DNA of 64,000 nt from positions 310,001-374,000 of the forward strand of contig JARUPZ010000027.1 in the NCBI GenBank assembly GCA_031213475.1, written 5' to 3'. Below are positions 54,804 to 64,000 of this stretch, piece by piece (within the stretch, counting starts at the first letter, position 1; every line of letters starts with the position of its first letter). The DNA is from Nereocystis luetkeana. Lineage: Eukaryota; Sar; Phaeophyceae; Laminariales; Laminariaceae. The position numbers were made by a program, and so were the translations under genes. The notes below the pieces were generated by a model, which was given only the letters and a program-made list of their open reading frames with translations, was not told where the DNA came from and made no database searches.

Positions 54804-57800
54804 GAAACAGGATATCCAGACGGCCGTCTTTCCGCGGACCCGGCGTGATGGTCAGCTTGGAGATGGTGCACATGCACCTATTCCTCGTACAATTACACAG
54901 TGCGAACGATTCCTCGCCATCACGCACGTTTTGGGTTTATTACATACAGTATATACTGTTGGAGTGAATTCAATTTTTACGTGTGGACAGACGACACATC
55001 GTCGTTTTAGGATTTGGACTGTTCATCGGCGATGTGATCGGAGTAGTCGACGAGCGGCGAGTGCGAAGAAAAACTGTAGGTTTTCCCGCCAAACTCTAGT
55101 TTTGCTTAATAAGAGATGCATGGCATTTGTTCGCTCATAGAGGGGCGGCTGTCGCTTGAAAAGGCCCAGGAGCCTGTATCTTTGTTTCTATACCGTGTAA
55201 CATGCAAGATAACACACCCCCTTGGACGGTTTTCGAAGCTGAGTTTGTAGACAACGGGGAGGGCGTACTGAATACGACGAGCGATACGTCCATGCAACCT
55301 TCTCGACGTAATATTTCCAAAGCCACTATTTTCGTTGTGTGTGCCCCTTAAGGCATGTTTTCGAGGAAGCCGGCTCTGAAATTCGTTCCAAGGGGTGTGT
55401 CATCTTGCGTGTTGTACGGTGTCTGTGTATGCAGTCGATCGTAAGGAAACCGTCGCACGAAGACCGTTTCGTGTGAGGTAGTAGGTGTCCGTGCTGAGAG
55501 CCGAGGCTTTTCGGGAGATTAGTTTCCAATTGATCAAGCGTTTTGTGCAGATAAATGTATGGAGGATGGGCTTTGTGTGGCATCGATCTTGTTTTGATAG
55601 CTTGTATGTGGCCTGGTTTTGAGGCCAGTTGCTACTATGTGAGCCCTGGTTATTTTCGGAAGTGGGCTGTGTGTATAGAACGGGCTTTAATCCTATCGGA
55701 GGACGACTCATTGTTCTTAGGATGATATCATGTTGAAGTCACGATCAAGTACGTTTGCTGCCTGCCCGATCCAACGTTTTGCTTTCGATTTGGGGAGTCG
55801 ATGAATGGGTCGTCGATGAATGGATCCGAAAACGTGCTAGCCAAAAGTGCCCATTGACAGGGTTACTTGCTGGTCATACAGTAGGCGATTCAAGCGGCAC
55901 TTACTGTAGTGTCGACGTATACACACGATGTTTCCAGGTAAGTTGAAACGCTGAGAGCTCAGTAGATCATTTGGTGGGGTAATATTTCCCCTTGGCGGCG
56001 TTTTGCGGTGTGGGAACACCTTAGAGCTGTACGAATACGAGGGTGTCACCTCAGTCGTTTGTCGTTGTCCTATGCCATACCTGGTGATTACATGGAGCGC
56101 TGAAGTATATCAGGTATCATAGGTACTGTGGTACTGTTTGAAATATTTGTTAATGTTTAACGATCTACCCCTAGTCCAATAGCAGTATACATTTGATGGT
56201 CGCCAAGCGCGGTACTTATGGTATTGTGCCTCCTTTTTGGGGGTAAGATTTTCAGCTGATGTCGTTTTTTCCGGGCTTGTGATCACGAGCAACAGCCATA
56301 GCTCTTATGCCTTGCTGGTTGGGATATCGAACGGCAGGAATAACTTAAATGTCTTCGCAACAACTGGCATCACTGTACAACTATATGTCGGGTGGCGCCT
56401 TTTGTAACGTGCATGCTATTTCTTGATGTGGTTTATGTTGTCCCTGTGATTCTGTTTTGTAGCTCATTTCTGCCCGTGTAGAAAATGTTGCAAGACAAGC
56501 GCGACGTTCTAGAGCGCGAACTTCGATACTAAGATCCTCGACAACTAAGTATTTACCAAGGAATCACTCTGTCGGAGTAGAACGCACGTACACGCAACAT
56601 CATAAACCAAATACCTGGTAAACAAATGGATCGACATCCTCGGAACGAAGAAATGAAATCGAGGCCTACATCAGGTGGGTGGCGTTCTACGGGAGAGAAT
56701 GCACTGAATAATATAGAGCAAAAAGCAGGTGCATGGGGGTAAGACAGCAATGCGCAGCCCTGCGGATAACAATCAACCGACGTGAACTAAGATGAGCTCG
56801 TAGCGTCTAGGCGAAGATTTCACCACGACTGACGATGGCACTTGGTAACCCCTGATGCGCCAACCCTTTCTGTGATACCCTTAGCAACTCCCTTGTCCCG
56901 CCCTCGTTGCCTGATATAATATAGATAGATGGAGGATCCCCTGAAGCCAACGCTATACATTCCCAAGACGCCCCCCATACACTCCATCTGCTCCACGAAA
57001 TACCAGGTTTCCGAACGAGAACGCCTCAAGAGAGTCCGATCAAAACTCTCGCCCATCCTAAGGTCCTGTGATGTAGCCATCGATTAACGTCATTCCTGCT
57101 CTTTCTCCCTATGCCACTCCCGGGGTGTGCATATATATTGCGTGTAGTGTGTATATGAAGCATACAGTTATCGAGCGAGTGCAACACGAAAAAGCAAGGT
57201 ATCAAGGGGTTAAGCTTCCAGGTGAGGTCCCTTGTGTTACTACGCTGCCGCTGTTGTTGTTTGGCGCAATTCGTGGTCGCGGCGTGGGCCTCGTGAAACG
57301 AGAGAGTAGGAAAAGACCTCCTGCCGCTCGGCATGGAATCTACACCCCTCAGAGCGCGATGATGTCCTCCCAGGCACACACACCTGTTGTATTGCAGTAT
57401 GTGACTATGTGCTATACAATATACGACGGAGTCTTGATCAGCACACGCGCCCATCGCGATAACTTCTTACCGGTCTCTGGACAAACCCATCAATCCGTGG
57501 TCCATCACCGGGCACAACATAGTTCGGTAAAAACAATTGTTCAATAGTGGGTCGCTTCCTTTGATTCGATATGCCCCCGGCGGCTCAGAAGTATTGATAT
57601 GCCCCCGGCGGCTCAGACGTATTCCCATTTGTAGCACAACTATGCCGCATGCCCGCTGGTACCGAGCACAACTTAGAGCAGAGTAGAGTTTGGCGCTCTC
57701 CGATCTGCATCACCAAGAAGGACCTAGGCAGCATCCGGGCAGCCTGGCGAGGTAGCACGCAACATGCCGTCCATATGCGATACCTCCTTCATGACTAATG

Positions 57801-58415
57801 AAGGACTCAAAGAGAGGGTTGTTCCTCACTGTTTTCACAAGTGTGAAGCCGGTGTGATATGCTTTTGATTTGTAGTTGCACGGTCCACGCGTACCTTCCG
57901 TCATTTGCTGCCGATTGGCGGTGTTCTCGAGGCTACCCCGTATCATGTTCCCGGAACTCCTTCAAGTCCAAGCGCAACCTTCTCTACAGCATGCTCACTT
58001 CCAACAACTCGTTTAGCTATGCCCCTATCCGTCCTGCCGACGCTCTCCCATCTACGACTCAAGTAAAAACCTCTGTCAACATTTCAACTACGCTACCCCA
58101 AGAGCAGGGAGAACTTCGGTCTTCCGTGCCTCCCTACTCCTCGGCCAACATGCGTGTTTCCATTTTTCGACGCGCAGTGCGCTATAACATAGCCCCACAT
58201 ACACCAAAGGCTGTCCTATCACCCTCCTCCTCTGCCGGCAAGAATACATTCGCCAACCCATTCATAGAGGCCCTCCTCATTGGGATCCCTTTGGCCCTAC
58301 AGTGGCAGTGCCCACCGTCCGTGAGCGGCGCTGGTTGTCTATCTTCCCTACACCGAACAGGGGGGCAAGGCCTAAAATGCCCACGTTTTGCTAGGATGTG
58401 CCTGGTACGTACTGC
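54804..58415. other. intergenic after gene C
   Basis: The shared 3' block appears near 55145-55175 (TGTCGCTTGAAAAGGCCC). A 27-bp direct repeat (ATATGCCCCCGGCGGCTCAG, twice) is at 57569-57620. Open frames at 57026-57454 (-) and 57125-57547 (+) overlap each other and have no recognisable domain. No gene is called. Confidence 0.4.
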
Positions 58416-61400
58416 CTATTCTCGGGACTCGGCCGTCAAACATGCGACGATTGTTCTATACCACGTAGCGGTGCTGCGCTCGTCAACCGTCAATTCCCCC
58501 TCCAATTTCATCGCGCCGCCGTGCTCACGCATGCTGGCTATCGTTCGCCCTCGACGTGTCCCCACGCGGCAGTTACTACCACCAACCTTTCGTCTAGCAA
58601 GCGATTGCTGGCGTCTACGTTTCCCATTTCGCGCAGTGAACCTGCCAGATTCTTCTTTGAATTTTTCTCGCTCACGGTCGCATTCCCGCTCGCTTTTTTT
58701 TTCAACCGTTTCCCTCACGCGTTTACGAGGCTCGCTCTGTGCGATACTCTCGTCAAGAGGTGGCACGTGCCGAGGCTTGCGCAGCATATCGACGACTTCT
58801 AACTGGGAGTCTGGAGTGCACTTGTCCTTGGGCGCATCGTGCTTCTCATCGCCATCGGAGCCAAACGCTTCTGGGAGAGCACGACATTCGAGAATGTTGG
58901 GCGTCTGGATTCTAGCCGTCAGGCAAGGATCATCTACAAGACCCTTGACCGTTGCACTGTCGACACCTTTTACGGATACTTCCCTCTCACTGGACGGGAA
59001 AATCTTGCCACCAACCCCTTCCACTCCCTTTTCGTTCCACCCACCTCCTAACGAATCAAGGTCATAATCAGGCAAGCGTGCAACATTTCCACACTTCGTT
59101 TGCGGCTGCTGCGCTTCCATTTTTGAGCCAGCTCCTGCGGTACGGTGCGAATTTTCTGTACCGTCGCCTTCGATGCATGTTTGCGGCAACTTGGATGCCG
59201 GGAGTGGGAGTCCTCCTTCATGTAGGTTGATCTGTTTGTCGACTGCTTGCGCACCCTTAACGGCTGCGGCTGGCAAGCTTTGGGGGGAAGCAGGCTGCTG
59301 CAGCATGTTTGTCGCGACTTCGCCTTCCTGAGTGGGTTGTCCTTCCTCAAAGCTGTCGCTATCCAAGGCCAAGCTGACTACAGAAGATGGGCTCATCGAT
59401 GTCGTCCCCCTGAGTATGGTGCAAGGCGGGGTAGTAGTGGTGTCGTCAAGCCGCACAACCGAGCTAGTGGGCGACAAATTAGCACTTTGCCGGAAGACTC
59501 TACATAGATTGATGTGTTGGAAGAGTACTCCAACTCAGCGTGACCTGCATCATTCACGATATAGTCCTATCCAGAGCATTCGTTGTATCAAAACTGACTC
59601 ACAGCAAATGTGAACATATTTTTGGCGTTTTGAGAATCCCTGAAGCATGCCTTCGTTCTACGTCACACAAATTATGCGACAATAACAATAATGTGATGTC
59701 GTCGAATAAGTATTAGGCCTCGTATAGTTGATGTCAACTATTCAACAATCCATATTTTGGCTTAGTATGTAAACTTCGCGCCGTATCTGAATAACGTACC
59801 AAAGCTGACGCCTTCCCTGCAACTGCTGAGCTTGGTCAGCTGGCACCGTTTCCTGGGCCTGCGTTTTATCGGATGGTTGTCCATTTTCCCAGAGCATCAC
59901 CAGCTCTGGACTTCGGCTACAGTCGTCCTGGTCGTACCCACGTCTCGACCCGCCCGGCCGATGAGAGCGAGGCGGCGAGTCGTATGAATATGAAAGAGGG
60001 TTTTCCAGCATAGCAGGTCCATCATCCACGCTCTCGGGCAGGTTCTTCGGTGTGTAGACACCAGTGCCAATCTGAACCTTCCGATGCCCCTTCTCTGTTT
60101 CACGATTTTCTTCCTTGTCCTGACCCTCCTCTTGTTCACAATCCTCCTCCTTTCCATGACCCTCCTCCTTTCCATGATCCTCCTCCTTTCCATGATCCTC
60201 CTCCTTTCCATGATCCTCCTCCTTTCCGTACCCCTCCTCTTTTCTAGCTCCTAGGGGCTCCGCATGATAAGCAGGCGACGGCTTGTGGTTCGAAGAGGAG
60301 GCAGCGTTGTTGTCTGTGGTCGTGCCGGGTGCAGAGTCTAGGGCCCCGCTAAACAAACCCCACGTCCGAGCCAGTGCCTCAAACTTGGCTTTCAGCGGGC
60401 GCACGAGCAGCATATTGGCGGGGGAATGAAGTCCGACTATTCGTCGATCATAGTAAATATATTATCACGAGAGCCAAAAGCTGTTCAACGAGGAGGCAGC
60501 ACTGCTGTCGGTGGTCGAGCCGCGAGTGGAGTCTAGGATAATACTAAACAGACACCATGTTCGAACCAGTGCCCCAACTTGGCTCTGAGCGAGCGCACGA
60601 GCAACGTATGGGGAGGGAAGTGAAGTCCAACTATTCGTCGATCGTACAGTAGTACAATAATTGGCACGGGGACTGCATGCTGCATGGCTTCTTTACTGTG
60701 GGAACTACTGCTTACTGGTCAATGCGACGACCAAACGTGGTTTCTGTTAAACAAGCCATACTCTCCCACTACTCAGAGCGCCATGAAGAGTACCTGGCAT
60801 GCATTGGTCTCTCGGGGGTGTCAAAGCCTCGTTCCGGAGCTCGTGTTCTTGCCCGACACCGGCAAAATGTTGTGGTGTGGCAGCCTGGCAGGGCGTAAAG
60901 GCGAAGACGCACCACGAAAAATGCAAAATTCGTCAGGAATTGGCAGCCGTTGGGGGCGCATGCTCGGCTGATAGGCTTCCCACGTACTCCTGTGTCCATG
61001 ATAGCAAGCATAATCAGTCGCCATTATATGTGTTTAAGCTGTCGGCAGCAGGATCTAGCACCGCTGAAACCCACTCCGATGGACAATTCAGAACGCTCGC
61101 AAGACAGCGCGTGAGCTACTCCATTAATAACGGCATAATATTCTGAGGCGGTGACAGTGCTGCAGTCACCGCCAAGACGTCAGCATAAGCTGCCGATAAC
61201 CCCCGCCCTTTTAGCCCAAGGATTGGTGGGTTGCGAGCTCTAGACGGTGAATGGCGTACCTCAGGTTCCTCTCTAACCTCTTCTTCAAACGACCAGCAGC
61301 CCATGCGTTCGCGCTCGCGGGCATATCTTTCTCCCGCCAAGTTGATTGCGACGCCAGGTTCGAGGCCGGCAACCGAACTTGAACGCCGTCGGCCATGCAG

Positions 61401-62756
61401 AAACGTGTAATGTTTGGAGGGCCAAACGGGGTTACACACTCAGGTCTCGTCGCTCAGCCTCCTCTCAAATGTTTCAGGTTTCGATAGAGTGGATATCGCC
61501 TGAAAAATATACCGGCGTTCTTATGCCTATGTTGTGCAGTATGGGCCCCACATGAACAGGTTAACGCCAACACATGTTACGGTAAGGTGCTGCTATTTGT
61601 TACCAGGTATGAAACTCCTCATCTGAGGAGCTCTCTGTCTCAGACAGAACCAAACAAAACCAAGAATTGGAAAAAGCAAACGGGCAACCCCATGAGCAAC
61701 CCCATGGCCTGTGTGTACGACGAGAGGCATAATAGTACTTAACGATGTTGGGTACCTTGATGTGGTAGCGTATCAGTTGAGGACCCCCGGCTGTCAGAAA
61801 GACCAAAAAGTGCTTAGCGTACCTCCATCGTAGCACGTGTCCGTAAAAAAAACGCCAACGGCCAACGCCAATGAGCAACGCCCCGTTAGGGGTTTATGAT
61901 CTCCTCACGTGAATATGCAGGTCGGTATCAATATCAAGCACCGGAAACACTTCTTCGAAGAAGTGCGTTTGCGCAACCAGCCATATGTTTCCATGTATGA
62001 GTCATTTATAGTACGATAACGAGCATACATCAGTGATATACTAACCGGTAGCCTCCCACTTGAGGAGCTCAACCAATCAGAAAGTACTGAGCCAAAAACT
62101 ACGCCCTGTGGTCTACGGGGGCCATCCCATCAGAGGCGTACCATAACCCCCTATCTTGGGATGAGCCCAATACTTGCCGAATCGTGTGGCATGTCCCATC
62201 TAGGCACAAGGTCTGGTGAAGGAATCTCGCATGCTACCATGTTGTAGCTTTCGTCTCCAACGCAACGGATGTAGAATATCCTCTGGCTGATTTTGTGAAT
62301 AGGCGTGTTTGGCCGGGCAGTGGCTGCCAGCCCTCTTTCATGTAACTTTGTGACGGCGATTCAATGGAAGCACGCGAAACCCATAAGCTCCTGAAAAATG
62401 CGTGAATGGTATCAGGTGTTTAATACAACTCGTGGTGTTCACCTGAGAAAGTCTTCGTCGCCCGCGCCCTGGAAAGTTGACCCCTCCCATGGCCTAAACG
62501 GCCTAGACGGTGTTGTCACTGATTGAGCGTCGCCAATCATTACCCCCTTGGAAAATCTCGGCAGTCCACGACCTTCTGTAGACCCCTTTGCTTCAATCAC
62601 GCCAGTGTCGCTAGTGCTTAAATCAGGGTCGCTTGTTGAAACCATTTGGGTGGTGGCATTACCGACGGGTTGCGGCGATGTAGCGAGTATATCGGCCACT
62701 GGCGACCCATCGTGGGCTATCTCGACCCCAGAGTTGAAGAATCTCATCGGGTTCCC
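58416..62756 (-). CDS. probable multi-exon gene, low-complexity charged protein
   Basis: A tentative minus-strand model. Candidate exons are 62443-62756 (acceptor after a C-rich tract, donor CTCAG|GTGAAC), a short exon near 61260-61380 (donor CCTGAG|GTACGC), 59800-60413 (donor GCTTTG|GTACG) and 58416 to about 59500 (ends ESRE, TAG). The frame linkage between exons was not proven, and the true start is not identified. The 59800-60413 exon has a KEEDHG-type repeat of about five units. The last exon is Ser/Pro/Glu rich and then strongly basic (KRVRETVEKKSERECDRERE), with the look of a disordered nuclear protein. No enzymatic domain is visible. An overlapping plus-strand frame (57859-59067) reads as its Arg/Ser-rich antisense. 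Confidence 0.35.
60156..60240 (-). repeat. 18-bp coding repeat (KEEDHG)
   Basis: Four to five units of CATGATCCTCCTCCTTTC on the plus strand, encoding Gly-Lys-Glu-Glu-Asp-His on the minus strand. A unit length divisible by three keeps the frame open, as expected for an expressed repeat. Confidence 0.7.
60280..60655. repeat. tandem duplication of an exon 5' region
   Basis: 60280-60450 and 60486-60655 match in order: GAGGAGGCAGC, CTGT(C)GGTGGTCG, GAGTCTAGG, CTAAACA, GAACCAGTGCC/GAGCCAGTGCC, AACTTGGCT, GCGCACGAGCA and GAAGTCC(G/A)ACTATTCGTC. The upstream-most copy in transcription is more decayed. The duplication covers the 5' part of the 59800-60413 exon and its leader. Confidence 0.65.
60656..62442. 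other. introns or spacer of the minus-strand gene
   Basis: Apart from the candidate short exon near 61260-61380, nothing recognisable. The paired phrases at about 61770 and 62052 (TTGAGGA, then ATCAGAAAG or GTCAGAAAG, then GAGCCAAAAA or ACCAAAAAG) hint at an old local duplication. Confidence 0.35.
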
Positions 62757-63169
62757 CTGGTCGGCAATTGTAAATGTATCGGGGGGGGGGTGATGTGCGC
62801 CCTCGACACCAAGACGACATGATAAATCTAGCGAGCAGGTTCGTCCGCTCAGGGTAGTTGGAGAGCGCATCCGAATAGCTCAGCAAACGAGAACATGTAG
62901 AAGCACCCCGAGTAACCGGAAGCGTGGCGTGCATATGCTCTGCTTGGCCTTCAGACAGAGTGCTGACCCAGTACGTTCGATTTGCCGCCCTATGCGAGAA
63001 CACGTTCCATACCAGATTTCGTTAGGAGCATCTATGTTATATGGCCGACCACATCGAATGAGCAACATTCAACAATCCCCCATAAAACGATTTCGAACTC
63101 TAAACGCTTAAGAGTCTGAGGTCCTTGAACTTCAAACCCTTTGAACAGCGAGAGCGGTAAATGAGGGAC

Positions 63170-63960
63170 AGACGTGACTTGACTTGTTCATGGCGCGGCA
63201 CGGAAGGCTCTGTGGCGTGCCATGCCCATTTTAAATTTTACGGAATTGTCAAGGGTTTGTATGGTACCGGTTGCCATGGCATGCTATGGCAAATAGCATT
63301 CCATTGTCATGAACATGTCCCATGGCGGCTGGTGTATTATGACACACCCATGGGTATCCCACGACCTACAATGTCATGGGAGTTGTACGGTGGTCAATGC
63401 TATTACAATGGGAGGGACTTCACGGAGACAGTACCATGGCAGTACAGACACTGTCGACCACAATTTGACACCCTTGTGGAGGGCTGCAGCACTACCGCAA
63501 GCCTGTGTGACACCGCCCTGGCAGGCGACAGGACCATGGCGATGCCATGAAGGCCGATGACTGGGCCATAATGATTCATCGAAAGGCCATGGCATCGCCA
63601 TAGAAATTTAAAAGAATAAGCACGTGTGTTTGAAATGTGGTGTGTTTGATCCACGTAGGGGTAGCTTTAGTGCAAGGAGCTACAGTATCTGTCTTTCCAG
63701 GCAGTGCCATGGCACAGCCGTTCGCCTTCATGACGGTACCATGCCATGGCACTATGGCCTTTCATGCCTTTCATGGCACTGCCATGGTACAGTAACCTGC
63801 GATGGCACAGCTGTGACACTGTTATGATAGTGCCGTGAACGCCCATGGCAGCCCACCGTGGCATTGTTAATGGCGGTACCATGGCACCTCGGCATGGCGC
63901 GCAACATGCATGCACTTCCACGACTTTGATATCTCTGCCAGCCATGGGCTGCGATGGCTA
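63170..63960. repeat. CCATGGCA mosaic at the window end
   Basis: CCATGGCAC, CATGGCA and TGCCATGG units recur across about 0.8 kb with variable spacers, densest at 63700-63960. Same class of palindrome-rich array as at 14.8-17.9 kb. It may continue beyond the window. Confidence 0.7.
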
Positions 63961-64000
63961 GACTCCCATTGGGTGTTTTCATACACTGCCACGGACGTTT

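Noticed and set aside
57859-59067. 402-codon plus-strand ORF
   Set aside because: It overlaps a more protein-like minus-strand frame. Its Arg/Ser/Leu-rich composition looks like antisense of an Asp/Glu/Lys-rich exon, and no domain is visible.
1-64000. CRISPR arrays, bacterial operons or riboswitches
   Set aside because: The window is intron-bearing eukaryotic DNA. Repeats seen are minisatellites, mosaics or transposons, none with the regular repeat-spacer pattern of CRISPR.

Overview
This is nuclear DNA from an intron-rich eukaryote. It is most consistent with a brown alga or a related stramenopile: many GT-AG introns of 250 to 2000 bases, small phase-conserved exons, roughly balanced GC, short TTAGGG-type runs inside the sequence, and a dense mix of LINE, SINE, MITE, LTR and tyrosine-recombinase elements. 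The lineage is an inference from architecture; no marker gene is present. No rRNA, true tRNA or CRISPR array was found.

The core of the window is a same-strand family of three paralogous genes: A at 6162-11472, B at 22036-28473 and C at 36481-54803. Each has eight exons. Exons 2 to 8 have identical lengths in all three (171, 126, 235, 179, 96, 75 and 57 bp) with conserved phases, and all 21 introns are GT-AG. The predicted products are 385, 379 and 382 aa. Each has an N-terminal signal peptide, a body of about eight GGA(V/I/L)-type rungs like the chlamydial polymorphic-outer-membrane (PMP) repeat or right-handed beta-helix, and a short Cys-containing C-terminal tail. A C-rich block 140-185 bp upstream of the start codon and a short block about 360-390 bp after the stop codon are shared by all three copies. 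Intron 1 grows from 1.0 kb (A) to 2.0 kb (B) to 13.8 kb (C). In C it holds most of the large mobile elements of the window.

Layout: 1-5500 is a mobile-element patch (LINE 3' end, TA-MITE, two tRNA-derived SINEs, and a LINE with a long reverse-transcriptase ORF that carries a TTAA-type MITE in frame). 5500-11500 is gene A. 14.8-18.5 kb is a very unusual mosaic saturated with CCATGG and related palindromes, with an internal inversion. 18.6-21.2 kb holds MITEs and a cluster of a second terminal-inverted-repeat family. 22-28.5 kb is gene B. 28.5-36.4 kb is intergenic, with two more palindrome mosaics. 36.5-54.8 kb is gene C. Its first intron carries two Ty1/copia-like LTRs, a GC-rich block with a broken tyrosine-recombinase element, two tandem arrays and several MITEs. 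58.4-62.8 kb probably holds a minus-strand multi-exon gene for a low-complexity charged protein. The window ends in another CCATGG mosaic.

The most novel signals are the three-gene family with its strictly preserved exon structure, the CCATGG/CACGG palindrome mosaics, and two short palindromes (TACCTGGTA type and CTATTAATAG) that recur far more often than chance throughout the non-coding DNA.
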